DNA from: Bombyx mori
Lineage: Eukaryota; Arthropoda; Insecta; Lepidoptera; Bombycidae
Assembly: GCF_030269925.1 (NCBI RefSeq)
Contig: NC_085128.1
Span: 3,412,501-3,476,500, forward strand
DNA: 64,000 nucleotides
Direction of reading: 5' to 3'
Part shown: piece after piece, positions 33,125 through 45,520 of the stretch
Position numbering within the stretch: position 1 is the stretch's first letter
How the letters are laid out: each line of letters begins with the position of its first letter
The notes under the pieces: generated by a model
What the model saw: the letters and a program-made list of their open reading frames with translations, nothing else
Told to the model about the DNA's origin: nothing
Databases searched by the model: none
Translations under genes and position numbers: made by a program

Positions 33125-33261
33125 TATTTTTTATGGGAGAAGCTTTATTTTTGAGTTTCATTCAAATTCCTAAGTAACGAACGAACATTGAAGGACGGAG
33201 TAACGAACATTGAATTTATTCGTCAAACCCCTTAATCACCCAGTTAAAGGGAAAAAAAAAT

Positions 33262-33372
33262 GTTTTATTGCCCTTGTAGGCAGACGAGCATACGGCCCAC
33301 CTGATGGTGAATGGTTACCGTTGCCCATGGACTTCAGCAATGCCAGAGGCAGAGCCAAGCCGCTGCCTGCTG
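33262..33372 (-). mobile_element. LINE-B 3' end, short
   Basis: GTTTTATTGCCCTTGTAGGC to AGCCGCTGCCTGC. Only the last ~110 bp of LINE-B is present. Confidence 0.85.
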
Positions 33373-33805
33373 CAAAAATTAATAAATTTGTTATAGACCA
33401 GAAGCGGGTATGTGGAATTACATAAATACCTACTTTTAAAAATGTTGCACTTCCATAATTCTGCTCCATTATATAAACAAAGGTCTTTAGAATTCCTTAA
33501 AAAAATAATTAAAAAATCCAAAAATACTTGTGACCTCTTTATTTAAAATTAGCTATTCAAGCTCATACACACCTCAACTTGAAATTCTACCACCACCTTT
33601 CTAGGCCAAATCCAGGACTGCTTCATTACAGAAATAGACATGATAACGCAATTTTTTTATTTTGCGGTTTTTATTTTTAACATGCGACGTTATACCGTCA
33701 TACTGAAAGTCCTTTATGAACTTGCATTAAGTATGTATTCGCTTACAAAAAATTATATCTGCCTGATATTTGCTTGACTAATAAATACTTGTTATTTTAG
33801 TACTA

Positions 33806-34050
33806 ACTGGTGGTAGGACATCTTGTGAGTCCGCGCGGGTGGGTAACCACCACCCTGCCTATTTCTGCCGTGAAGCAGTAACGCGTTTCGGTTTGAAGGG
33901 TGGGGCAGCCGTTGTAACTATACTTGAGATATTTAGAACTTATGTCTCAAGGTGGGTGGCACATTTACGTTGTGGATGTCTATGGGCTCCAGTAACCACT
34001 TAACACCAGGCGGGCTGTGAGCTCGTCCACCCATCTAAGCCATAAAAAAT
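33806..34050 (+). mobile_element. SINE-A, full length
   Basis: From ACTGGTGGTAGGACATC to CACCCATCTAAGCCATAAAAAA. A faint reverse remnant of the same family may lie at 33545-33645. Confidence 0.9.
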
Positions 34051-34602
34051 ATATATATATTTGAAAGTAGGTACTTAATGTATAAAATGATTAGCAAAAT
34101 AGTTTTCCTCAATGACAGTACCATCAAACGCGACATTTACCTAATGGTCTGACGTTTCGGCTATCAACATCAACTAGTATTTCTTTTGTTTACAAAAAAA
34201 CGAGTAACATTCAATCGTTTCGATCGATCCAAACAAATATGTCCAATATAAATTATCAATTTAACACTTTCTCCAATCGAATAGAAAATGAAGTGGCTAC
34301 GTAACTTATCGGTGTTAAGGCGCCGTTCGTTGCACAAGTGAGACCTCGACATGAATCTTCAAAACTTCATATTACACTCATTCATGCAGGTCTTTGAATG
34401 GCTCTTAAACAGATGTCGGTCGGGCAGTCAATATTTACTCTATTCAAAGCTGCATGTACCAGCGAAGGCCAAACGGAGTGAATAGCCTAAGCCTTAATGA
34501 CGTGATAGTGAATGCTTGAGAAGACTGTTTGAAAAAGTTTGATTAAAAACAATTTTAGGAGCACTTTTTTTTTCTTTTTCCTGTAATTAAGGTCAGCAAA
34601 CT
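34051..34602. other. Unannotated stretch
   Basis: Nothing recognised. Confidence 0.4.
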
Positions 34603-34923
34603 AGATAATATAAATAATATTATAAAGCTGAAGAGTTTGTTTGTTTGAACGTGCTAATCTCGGGAACTACTGGTCCGATTTGAAAAAAATTTTCAGTGTT
34701 AGATAGCCCATTTATTGAGGAAGGCTATATATAGGCTATATAATACAATACTAATACAAGCGGAACACCAATAAAGAATGTTTCAAAATAGGGAGTTATT
34801 TACTCCTTAACATTCTATAATTTAAAAATATTTTCACTTTCTACGTAAATGAAGTGGGGGGTAAAATTTTGCGTTATGCCAAAGTAACTATTCCACGCGG
34901 ACGGAGTCGCGGGCAAAAGCTAG
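34603..34923 (+). mobile_element. Helitron-like HEL-G
   Basis: Contains GAGTTTGTTTGTTTGAACG near the start and ends CGCGGACGGAGTCGCGGGCAA..AGCTAG, a 3' end common in insect Helitrons, followed by T. The CGCGG.../...CCGCG-type pairing just before the CTAG is consistent with a terminal hairpin. No clean TC start is seen. Non-coding, ~320 bp. Confidence 0.6.
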
Positions 34924-34928
34924 TAATT

Positions 34929-35119
34929 AGATAATGATTACGAACCACTAGATGAAATACTTAAATAATACGAAATGTCGTATTATTTAGCTAGATCCTA
35001 AAATCCAAAGTACAGGCGATTAATAGATAATAATTACGAACCACTAGATGAAATACTTAAATAATACGAAATGTCGTATTATTTAGCTAGATCCTAAAAT
35101 CCAAAGTACAGGCGATTAA
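34929..35119. repeat. Near-perfect 96-bp tandem duplication
   Basis: Units at 34929-35024 and 35025-35119 differ at only a couple of positions. Each contains a perfect 12-bp inverted repeat with 4-nt loop (TAAATAATACGA / TCGTATTATTTA; first at 34962-34989). It directly follows HEL-G. Confidence 0.95.
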
Positions 35120-36370
35120 CGAAGACTAAGTTTAGCCTTTATCATCTTCATCCACAAGTTCCACATATCTCTAGCACCCCCTTAGGCGCAGAAATCACGT
35201 AGGAGGCGGTTGTTTACTCAAGAAAGCTTGAGTGTTGTAGCATTAGCATCTCTATGATCACCAGCCTGTCTTTACTCGTGACGTATTGTGATCTTACACG
35301 AATAAGTACCACCATCCTGTCTATTTCTATCACAAAATAATAATTCGTCACAGTATAAACATAATTGATATTTCAATCTCTTGTTTAAAAGTTGTGGGCG
35401 GCTCTCAAACTTTTAAACTTTTTCCATAAGCTCCGGTGATCATTTCATATCGAGTAACCCATGAATACAGCTGTCTTAAATTAGTGAAACAAAATTAGAA
35501 AAAGAATGAAGAATTCATGAAATATATAGATTTGTAAAGAAAAATCAGTTTAATGCGACAACTGTAATATAAATCAAATATTTAAAAAAAACATGCAAAC
35601 GCAGTGAATATACAAGAATATAAAAAAGGAGCGATTCAAATTTGAAAGCAACAAAACGATTTTAAGAATCGGTAAACATGAACTAAATGCTAGGCTGTTT
35701 GAGTGTCAAGGCGTTGCCAACAGTTAAATATTAAGTGTATTATCTATGGTTGCCAATTTGACTGGTCATGTTTTCATTTATGATCTGTATTAAAGCAAAC
35801 GAGAACTGCACAGACCTAATTAAGATAACTTTTTGTAACGACTTCTCTCCTTGCTTCATCAGATTACTTCACTTTTATTTTGCAATAACTTTGATACCAT
35901 TGTCCTTGATAGAAATTACTGGTCTGCTCTTATTTGTTCTATTGTTAGAGAACTTCTCATATTTATGAGTGCTATTACATTCATTAAATTTATTTGGTTT
36001 TCTGTTGTCAAATTATTATTATTTGACAGCTTAAAAATTTGAAATTTAACCAATAATCAAATTTTTTTTTTTGCGTCCAATTCTCTTTTAACTTTAAGTG
36101 TTTTTACTCTGGGTTCTATATCGTTATGTTTAAAACTACTGGCTCCTTTAGCTTGTTCAGCTTGGAGTCGGATGTTCAGATAATATGCGATGTGAGATTT
36201 TAATACGCCTCGACTGCGGATACTGCCATTTCAACTAACTAACGGAGAACACAAGTGCAATGTTTTCCCTTTGTGCATTGAATTATTAGCTACATATAAA
36301 AGGGCTAACTAATATTAAAACAGCAATTCCCGTACACTACTGAAGCGTTGAAAATTGTGAAATATCATTA
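35120..36370. other. AT-rich stretch with a faint SINE-A remnant
   Basis: 35276-35470 (GTACCACCATCCTGTCTATTT and later blocks) is a decayed + strand SINE-A. The rest is AT-rich and unrecognised. Confidence 0.45.
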
Positions 36371-36630
36371 AAAAAAAATCCTACCTATAGTAACCTCAAG
36401 GGGCTATTCTAGATTCACCAAGTTAGTAGGTGAGCTCGGGGGGCTCAAACCGGGAGTGTTGCTAACACTGACCCTAGCAAGAGCAGTGCATCGCAGAATC
36501 TACCACCGGATCGGAAACGCGACCCACTGAGAAGATCCGGCGAGAAACTTAGTGGGCTGTGTCTATGGGTTAATTTGCTCGTCGAGCCCTTCGTCGCATG
36601 CGACGGGTTTGCCGAGGACTGTGACCGGAC
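36371..36630 (-). mobile_element. LINE-D 3' end including end of ORF2
   Basis: The complement of the LINE-D 3' UTR and the last few ORF2 codons (TTCGTCGCATGCGACGGG). The hairpin arms differ from perfect by one change (CTTAGTGGG), still pairable as G-U. Confidence 0.85.
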
Positions 36631-38153
36631 AATCATTAATAATAGTCGCGGTTGCACGCCAAACTTTTCAAAATCCAAATTTTGTGCCAGTTTGGTTATT
36701 CGCGTAATGGTATTTACTCTTATTGATATTGAAACTTGTAGAGTGACATATTAGGTAATGTACCTGGTGCAGTCACAGACAACTGTGACTGGGCTTTAAT
36801 GGTGTTAAACCAAATTTTAAAAAAAGTTGCATGCTTAGATTTAATCTCACGACCCTGTTTTAGTGAGAACCGCGTGGCTGGGTCGAGAGCGCATTATTTG
36901 CCGACTCACAGTATCACTTATTATTCACGTATCGCGAATTTCACATGCAATAGTGACGGACATTAAATTTTCACACTGGCAACAAACGACTTCACTCGAA
37001 TAAGATTTCGATCTAAAACTTACCGTGAACGTGAAAGCGGAATAACAAATAAAAATTAGTATTGTAATTCAATACTAGTTGCAGCTTAAGGCTTCGTTTG
37101 CACTGCATTTTACTTTTTAAGAGAAACCTTGAAATTGTAAGTGATGTAACTGAGCAAACAGTTTTTATTATCTTTCCTTTTTTTTAAATGTGTTTGCAAA
37201 GGCCCAAAAAACTAATTATAAATAAACTAAAATAATGTACATTGTGTATATGCACAATAATTTGAATACGTTTACTATGGCTTTTCTTCATTTTAGTTTT
37301 ATATTTTCATCGATTTTCTTGAGTCGTAGACATAATTAAAACTATTTTTACGGTTTAATCTTGTTTCTTTCTGTAAAATGTAAAGTTTTCGTAACGTCGG
37401 CCATAATATTAAATATTACCATTTAAACACCCGACACGAAATCATAAAAGTAATTTTAATTATTGCTTATTTAAAAAAAGCAAGTTCCGACTACCTAATC
37501 TGTATTATAAATACGTAGACCGACCCTGCCTACTTTCGATAGAAAACTTGATATACAAAATCAACAAAAAATCGAAGCACTAATTCTACTTTTATACGCA
37601 ATATTTTTAGTATATTTCTATTTTATTATATTCTAATATATATCTATTACTAATGCTATCAGCGAATACTCGGAATTCAGCTATATTTCAGAATTATTCC
37701 GTATTTATTATTTACAGTGTATGGAACTTAAGCTGTGAATGTTTTCTTTTATTTAGTGCATACATTTAAAATTCATTTCATACGCAAATTCTCTTTCGAT
37801 ATGAATTTTAATTATACGAAAGCTCTCTGCGTGCGCAATAAAAATGGGACGCAGTTTTTTATTCTCCACGTATTAATTTACTTATTTTTGAATTTCATTC
37901 ATATATTTAACTGCCAGGAGGTATTAGTATGGAGGTTATCTGCATGTATGTCATAGAGCTGTCATTCTTTATCTTCGATGATGCAACGATAGTGATGTAA
38001 GTGTCAAGATATATCGATAAATTCGTTTCGTAGATAAACGTTAAATTTCACAGGCATTTGATACATGTGCCAGTAGTCTTTTGTTATCAAACAAAACTGC
38101 GTAGATGTATTAAACAGTATTTAGGATAAACTACGAGTATACAATCATTGGCA
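36631..38153. other. AT-rich unannotated stretch
   Basis: Nothing recognised. The 73-codon frame at 37735 is Phe/Ile-rich, as expected from AT-rich DNA. Confidence 0.4.
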
Positions 38154-38583
38154 TCTATATATTAATTTAATACGTGAAGCAAAAACTTTGTATCCCTTTT
38201 TACGAAAATTGCGCGGACGGAGGAGTATGAAATTTTCCACACTTATAGAGAATATAGAGAAGAAGTGCACAATGCTAATATTTTTTAAAAATAATGTATA
38301 AAAGATACATTAAATCAATAAAGAAAACATTACACACACTACATACCATGTATTTGACGCACACACGCATGTATACTATTTATTGTCAAACTTTGTTCTT
38401 GACGTCTGTTGTCAAATTGAGAATAGATTAAATATTGTTTCTTTTTGCTAATATTTTTTATAGTGTAATCTTGGTGAAATTTGTGATTATAGAAGTATAA
38501 AATACAATCATAATAGTGTACAAACTTACAAATTCCAATTCCAATTAATTATAGTCGAATTTCGACTACTGCGGGACCTCTAG
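38154..38583 (+). mobile_element. HEL-I, intact non-autonomous Helitron, 430 bp
   Basis: Starts TCTATATATTAATTTAATAC and ends GGGACCTCTAG, flanked by A (38153) and T (38584). Near its end, AGTCGAA.TTCGACT forms a 7-bp stem 10-15 nt before the CTAG, the canonical Helitron 3' hairpin. It is nearly identical over most of its length to 62222-62635. It has no ORF. Confidence 0.8.
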
Positions 38584-38696
38584 TTCAAATAAATATATCG
38601 AAGACTCGTTCTGAATACTGTATTGAAATATTTGGTAAAATGATTGGTATTAGTGCAGATATAATAAACAAACATTTTTTCCATATTCACAGACTT

Positions 38697-38941
38697 ATTA
38701 TTTTTATGGCTCAGGTGTGTGGACAAACTCACGACCTACCTGGTTTTAAGTAGTTACCGAAGCCCATATACATCTACAACGTAAATGCCGCCACCTAGCT
38801 TGAGATATGAGTTCTAAAGTCTCAGTATAGTACAACAGCTGCCCCACCCTTCAAACCGAAACTCAATACTGCTTCACGGCAGAAATAGGCAGGGTGGTGA
38901 TACCTACCCGTGCGGATTCACAAGACTCCCACCATCAATAA
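38697..38941 (-). mobile_element. SINE-A, full length
   Basis: TTATTTTTATGGCTCAGG to GACTCCCACCATCAATAA, moderately diverged. Confidence 0.85.
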
Positions 38942-39153
38942 TTCGTACCAGAGTTACTTTTTTACGTTTTTATCTATATTCACTCGAAGTGTATTCTATT
39001 TTTACCTCTGTTTTCATTCAACGAATCATTGCCGATAATATTTTAGACAATTCGACATTTCCAGTCACATGATAAAATATGACAGAAGTCCAAATCCAAA
39101 TTTGTTTTTCGATGGATTTGGAATAAACAGATATTTTTGCATTTTATATCACA

Positions 39154-39449
39154 CTAGCTGACCCGGCAGACTTCGTAGTGCCTCAATCGATAAATAAAAC
39201 ACCTAAGCTTTTGTATAATAAAACAAACATAAAATAATAAAAAGGAATCCGTCCGACGGGGGACACATCAATGGAAAAACAAAATTGTTATTTTTATTTA
39301 ATTCCATGCATTTTCATATTTATCTACCTTTTAAACCTTCTCTGGACTTGAACAAATAATTCGAGACCAAAATTAGCCAAATCGGTCCAGCCGTTCTCGA
39401 GTTTTAGAGAAACTAACGAACAGCAATTCATTTTTATATACCTATATAT
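39154..39449 (-). mobile_element. HEL-E copy
   Basis: CTAGCTGACCCGGCAGACTT to CAATTCATTTTTATATACC. Contains the CAAATCGGTCCAGCCGTTC box. The TC end is slightly altered. Confidence 0.75.
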
Positions 39450-39680
39450 GAGATGATTTAGTGGAGAGATGAGACAGTAGAGTTAGATCGTATTCTAGAA
39501 GACATAATTCAAATAATTCTCGTTCATCATGAAATAGTACACTAAGCTATTGTAAACGCAATATGAACTTGAATATAGATAAACCAATTTTTAAAAATTC
39601 ACATACGTCATCGACTTAATTTAGGCTTTAAGGCTCTTGAAACACCGCTCATTTTCCAAGAGTTCGACGTGCGAACTAGT

Positions 39681-39870
39681 CCAAAGACACAGCCCACTGA
39701 GCTTCTCGCCGGATCTTCTCAGTGAATCGCAATTCGGATCTGATGGTAGAATCAGTAAAGCACTGCTCTTGCTAGGGCAAGCAAATTCTCTCAGCTTGAG
39801 CCCGTGAGCTTACCTACCGCTCTTGAATAGCTAGAATAGCCATTTAACTTCCAGCGATTAAATAGAAAAA
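39681..39870 (+). mobile_element. LINE-D 3' UTR fragment
   Basis: AGACACAGCCCACTGAGC to AGCGATTAAATAGAAAAAAAAA. The hairpin is present with the last stem pairs lost (CTCAGTGAA). Confidence 0.85.
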
Positions 39871-41428
39871 AAAACATAAATTAACTATTCATATTCATCC
39901 GTCAAATTATCGTGAGAAATATTTATTAATATCTAAATTATCTTCTCTCTATACCATGTAATCCAAGAATTTTATACACACATCACGTACAGTTATGTAC
40001 CATTTCGGTTGACCACACATGATTCGACGTCATAATTTAAGCCAAAGAGTACATACCTAGACGGCTCAGACTATAATTATGACAGACCATAATGTCGCGT
40101 GTACAAAAAAAAAATACGTGATCAATTTCTTTCTCTGAATTTAAAACGGTCACGCATGCTGTGTAACTCTTATTACAATGTGCAAAAATGTCTTAATACG
40201 ATATGTTTCTTGAGGAGAGTGAACCGGTTGCTCGGTTCACTGACCTACGAGAAACGCCTAGTGTTACTTTGACAGGATTTTTTTTTTGTTAAATCTTGTA
40301 TTGTCGGAACAGTTAACACACTTTTATGGTTGTTATTACAATGATTTTTGCGTAAAATAGAAGGTCTCACGATCTATTTGGCGTTCAACGGTTAAGAAAG
40401 TTTACAGACATCAGAACTTGAACGCCGTAGCCGTTTTGAGACATGAGTCGGAGTTTTAGGCGGAACAATAACAATGGCATAATCTGCTTCCTACTTTCCG
40501 CCCTGTGTTCCGGATGCAGGACTAAACCGCGGCTTTAATAGGAATATTGTATTCGTACATAACATAATTCTACCTTTTATTTATAAAAAAAAAAAAAAAA
40601 CATCCTTCCTCCAACGCCACTAAGAGAATAAGATACTTTAATATCGAGGGGTGAAAGGCCATTTGGTTTGGCCACTACTCTTTTAATTGTCAGTGAGGTA
40701 ACATATTTATATTATTATACAAACTCTCATATATGTTTTTGATCAAAAAAGCTCATTTTTAATATGAAATGTATAGCACTTTTTAAGTCAAAACGTAATT
40801 TCTTAAAGTTTCGATCGAATTTATTCTTTATATTGACCGCTACAGCTGAACTATACATCAAATTAGGGAAACATTATGTTTAAATTTAACTAAAGCCAAT
40901 TACTTCTTCTAAATTGTGTCTTGATTAAAAAAAATTGCTTATATCAGCGTTACTTATTGTATCGGTCATAAGTAATAAGTAATAAATAATCATCGATAAA
41001 ACAATATATTTCAAAGTGTTTTTCACTTAGTATCTGCTTACACAGAACTAAGTTTATAAAAAGCATGACAACGTTTTTAAACATGTAAACATTTGCTTAG
41101 TAATTCAACTATGACACTTATCTAATATATACATACTTGACCTTAAGTTGTTAGGTTATTTGAAGCTGTGCAAATGTTTATTTTATTATCTGTGCCAATG
41201 TTTTACGTAATCGAATAAAAATTTAATATGTCATTAGACTTTAAAATTTACTATCAATCTCTCGTCCACTTGATAGATATACCGTTATCTGAATACAGTA
41301 GGTACGCATGTTATCCAGACTCAAAATAAAACAGAGGTAGGTACAGCTTTGCCTACTTTGACGTTTTTAAGAAGCATTAAAAACTATGACAAATACACAA
41401 ATTAAGTAAGCACGAAAAGAATAGATTT
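39871..41428. other. AT-rich unannotated stretch
   Basis: Contains a 9-bp inverted repeat, AGTGAACCG / CGGTTCACT, at 40218-40241, and an A-run at 40585-40600. No gene is recognised. Confidence 0.4.
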
Positions 41429-41799
41429 TTAAGCTATTGCATAGCTTTTATTGCGGGCTTTGAGCGCGGCGACCGAATCAAGAAATTCCGTAACGAAAAT
41501 AAAACCTAACACCCCACTTCGCCTACCATGTAGCTCACGTTCAACACATTCACACGTTGCGCTTGTGTAGTGTTTGTAAATAAGCGCGCGGCGTGACGTC
41601 GCACTGCATGCGCATCATGAAAAGTCTGCCCATCTCTCTCTCACGAGGTCTAGCTTATGAGTATGAAGGGGACAGTTAATGTTTTGCTTTTGTTAATGTT
41701 TATAAATATAGCGTGGTCTTATTTTATTGTTTTAATATTAAATTATTATTGTCTAATTATAATTCCCTAAGTTGATAAAAATTCTATGCAATAGCTTTA
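41429..41799. mobile_element. MITE, 365 bp, TTA target duplication
   Basis: The element 41432-41796 is bounded by AGCTATTGCATAG and its complement CTATGCAATAGCT, and flanked by TTA on both sides (41429-41431, 41797-41799). A 3-bp TWA duplication suggests PIF/Harbinger. The inverted repeat is only ~13 bp, so the class is tentative. The interior has a GC-rich part (41460-41660), unlike its surroundings. Confidence 0.65.
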
Positions 41800-41826
41800 C
41801 CGTGGCACTCCCCGAGTGCCATTCGT

Positions 41827-42073
41827 GTTTTTTTTATTGCTTAGAAGAGTGAACGAGCTCAAAGCCCATCTGGTATTAAATGGTTACCGGAGCCCATAGA
41901 AATCTACAACCTAAATGCCACTACCAACATTGAGACTTGAATTCTAAGTCCCAGTTTTTATAGTACAACCGCTACCCTCCTTTCAAACCGAAACGCATTA
42001 CCGCTTCACGGCAGGAATAGGCGGGGTGGTGCTAGCTACCCGTGCGGACTCACAAGAGGTCCTACCACCACTA
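41827..42073 (-). mobile_element. SINE-A, full length
   Basis: TTTTTTTTATTGCTTAGAAG to AGAGGTCCTACCACCACTAA. Confidence 0.85.
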
Positions 42074-42303
42074 ATGTAAAAATTACTAAGATTATTATTG
42101 CACATTATTAGTATGTATATATTTGTCGATATTTCCACGATTATGGTTTAATACTTATAATGTAAGTCACGGAAATCCGCATGATACGGGTGGTACAGCA
42201 TCGATTGTTGTAGCGTGGCTCGGGGAGACTTATATCCAGTAGTGGACTATGTAAAGTAAATAGATAGATCGTCTAATTCAAACTAGTAAAAATTATAATT
42301 CTT

Positions 42304-42610
42304 GTGGTACTGCAAGTGTAGTTAGCATTTCCGTGCCTATTTCTACCGCAAAGCAGCAGTGCGTTCGGCCTTAATTAATAAACTTAATCCTCCTGTACGG
42401 ATAGGTACCACCGCCCTGCCTGTTTCTGCCGTGAGGCAGTAATTCGTTTCGGTTTGAAGAGCGCGGCAGCCGTTGTACTGTTAAAAGTGATACCTTACAA
42501 CTCATGTCTCAAGGTGGGTGGCGGCATTTACGTTGTAGATGTCTATGGGCTCCGGTAACCACTTAACACCAGGTGGGCCGTGAGCTAGCCCATCCATCTA
42601 TGAAAAAAAA
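42304..42610 (+). mobile_element. Two overlapping SINE-A pieces
   Basis: A decayed head fragment at 42304-42377 (GTGCCTATTTCTACCGCAAAG) precedes a better-preserved copy from 42390 (GTACGGATAGGTACCACCGC) to CCATCCATCTATGAAAAAAAA. Confidence 0.8.
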
Positions 42611-44150
42611 AGCATATAGGTAAAAGTAAGTATGTAATGTGCATTAATTATTGTGAAGAAAAAAAAGACCAATATGTAGTAATCTACAAGTGTTCTCTGT
42701 ATTATTAATATTGTAAATACGAAACCGAATTTGGTTTGCGACACGCTTTTTAATTTTTAAAGTAATTTGCATTAAAATACACTCACTGACCGGTTGACGC
42801 AACGTTAATATATCGTCATTGAACTTGTAAACATTTTTGAACGTGTTGTGAAAGTCTTTCCGATAATCAAGTTGCTAAGTCTAAATATTAAAATTTCAGG
42901 TCACTACTTCAACTATGCTGTGAGATGTGAGATAATCTCACATCTTTGAAATATATTTGTTTATTTCACTTCACGATAATGAGAAAGCAATAGGTAAAAA
43001 AAAACCTTTAAGTTCCTTCCCGGGAAATGGTGGAAAGGCATTACATTTTATAACATAATTTTCTAAAATCTATTTTTTCATAGATAGATAAGTGATTTTC
43101 ATGCTGCTTGCTAACTTATAAATTGCAAATAGATAAACAACAATTTAATTTAGACACAGTATCAACAAAGCGAAACAAAAAATCTCTGTAGAGTCGAATG
43201 CCAAACTTCTTCTTACAATGATGCCATTTATAACGACCATATCGTAATTTCCTTAAAAAAGTCAATGCACCTTTTTCATTTTATAATTAGTTCCTTAAAG
43301 TTCCTTATAGTTTGGGGCCAAGCAATAAGCATGTGACTGGTCCCAAAAAAAAGTAAAAAATACATCACAATATGTTCACATTCACATAAGCAAAATAATT
43401 TTCTTTAGCTTTTCTCGTAACTATTTTTAATCGGTATAGATATTATAAAAAGTTTTTTTTAAATTAAAACCATTTCATTTGTACGTATATCTATCCTATG
43501 CCTTAAACGAAATGCATTGTACAGACGGCATATAAAAAAAAAAAAACAAAAAACATTACAATAATTTTCAGTCTTAAAACTTTACAATTGGACCACGTCA
43601 TATTGTATTCGTGTGTGAAACAGCTCCTTTCGTTCCATTCAATTTTCAAACAAAACTTTAATTTCCGTTACGAAATATCCAGCGTATTGATGAAGCAAAA
43701 CGTATTTTCCATCGTGACGTCGTATTTTCAATCCAGACCGGGAAACGTGCCGGCGAATATTTTTTGTGATTCATTGATTTATCCGTCAAGGAAACGCACG
43801 ACTGAATTCAGCTATTTTTAAACGTTATATTCAAATATTAAGAATAACGGTATCCACCTCAATATAAATATAATATGGTTTAATTTCATGATGAATATTA
43901 TCACAAAAGTACAAATATTTAATGGTGGTGTTTAAATACATATATCCAGCCCCAAAATGCCGCTTCTAATTGTATATATTTTTATATCATATGAAAAAGC
44001 TGCTATTTAAATTTTATCGAAACTCAAATATTTTCAAAGCTTACGTTTAGACAAAAAAAACTAGTATGGATTACTTACTTCATATTGAAAATGTACTTCT
44101 TTGGTTAGAAATTTATTTTATTTTGAAAAGTAAATATAACGTCAGTGCCG
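42611..44150. other. AT-rich unannotated stretch
   Basis: Contains the perfect palindrome AGATGTGAGAT-A-ATCTCACATCT at 42923-42945. 43566-43815 is slightly more GC-rich and open for 77 codons, but without recognisable motifs. Confidence 0.4.
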
Positions 44151-44151
44151 A

Positions 44152-44245
44152 TTTTTATTTATTGCACAGACGAAAGAAACGAGCTAACAGACCATCTGAT
44201 GGTAAATGATTGCCCCAGTCCATAGATATCACAACGGGATTACCA
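44152..44245 (-). mobile_element. Degenerate SINE-A tail
   Basis: TTTTTATTTATTGCACAGACG, then CCATCTGATGGTAAATGATTG and CCATAGATATCACAACG. Confidence 0.6.
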
Positions 44246-44297
44246 TAGTAATTACACAAATAATATTTTTTTTATGGCTCGACTTTTATTAGACGAT

Positions 44298-44555
44298 GTC
44301 CTTCCTTTTTTTTATTTATTGCTTAGTTGGTTAGACGAGCTCACGGCCAACCCGGTATTGAGTGATTACCGGAGCCCATAGACATCTACGACGTAAATGC
44401 CGCCACCTACCTCAAGACATAAGTTCTAAGTCTCAGTTTTAACAGTACAACAGCTTCCCCACCCTTCAAACCGAAACGCATTACTACTTCACGGTAGAAA
44501 TAGGCAGGGTGGTACCAGTAGGGACTTAGGATGTCCTAGCACATCGTCCTTCCTT
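44298..44555 (-). mobile_element. SINE-A with 10-bp target duplication
   Basis: GTCCTTCCTT at 44298-44307 and 44546-44555 flanks a reverse SINE-A whose head is disturbed (GGTGGTACCAGTAGGGACTT). The right-hand repeat lies within the SINE-C body, so this copy inserted into SINE-C. Confidence 0.75.
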
Positions 44556-44664
44556 CGTCGTGGAAGTCATTCGTGAGTGAAGTGCGTATTTTATTAGAAA
44601 AATTAGTGTCTGTCTGCGGGAATCCAACACCGGATTAGGCACATCGCTCGATACCTACCATCTT
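44544..44664 (-). mobile_element. SINE-C (tRNA-Arg-like), target of the SINE-A insertion
   Basis: The complement contains CGATGTGCCTAATCCGGTG, GGATTCCCGCAGAC and the TTTCTAATAAAATACGCACTTCACTC-like body, parallel to the copy at 20203-20370. Confidence 0.55.
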
Positions 44665-44684
44665 ATTCTTTAAGTCTTCTTTTT

Positions 44685-44886
44685 ACTGGTGGTAGAACCT
44701 CTTGTGACTCCGCACGGGTAGGTACCACCACCCCACCTATTTCTGCCGTGAAGCAGTAATGCGTTTCGGTTTGAAGGACGGGGCAGCCGTTGTAACTATA
44801 CTGAGACCATCGAACTTATATCTCAAGGTGGGTGGCGCATTTACAATGTAGATATCTATGGGCCTCCGTAACCACTTAACACCAGA
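44685..44886 (+). mobile_element. SINE-A, tail lost
   Basis: ACTGGTGGTAGAACCTCTTG to CCACTTAACACCAGACCAC, ending about 45 bp before the usual A-tail. Confidence 0.85.
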
Positions 44887-45289
44887 CCACAGGTCTCATA
44901 TCAAAAACTTAAACGAGCCAAACCGATAAAATCGAACGACTATTGTTTTCTAGACTAAAATTGGTAAATAATAAATATTGTTATAACTGAAAAATTAGGC
45001 AAACCAATTAATTGGCTAGATTTATTGCAGACGGTTTCGTAATTTCAATTAGGTTTAATAGTAATAATACAAAGTGTTTTATTTCTAAATATCTTTTATT
45101 TTTAAATAACCTTGGCAATATGACCTGCGAAAATGATTACTTCACTAGCCGCTGTAAAAACTGGTTTATAAGATAAAATGTCAATCGTTTTGTATCCTGT
45201 TGAGAGTAAGAAATTATAACGGACATACTATAAACATCTTAAACACGAACTTAAAAGTATTTTGAAAGAAAGTTCAGAATAATATCTAT

Positions 45290-45520
45290 ATTTTTATTTA
45301 TTTATTAAAAACAATTTAGATAAGTGTACGGGCTCAGTGCCAATCTGATGTTGAGCATTTACTGTGCCCATTAGGAACACCAACGAAGAAGCCACCGTTC
45401 TTCAGCTTTAGATATGAGATCGAGCACTCAATTGCACCGGCACACGTATGCAAAACGCAACATCGTTGAGTGGCCAAAGTAATACCGAGTTGTGGGGACT
45501 CACAACATTCCAATAATCCT
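45290..45520 (-). mobile_element. Very degenerate SINE-A
   Basis: The order TTTTTATTTATTTATTAA, GTGTACGGGCTCAGTGCC, TCTGATGTTGAGCATTTACTG and GGACTCACAACATTCCA fits reverse SINE-A at low identity. Confidence 0.45.
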
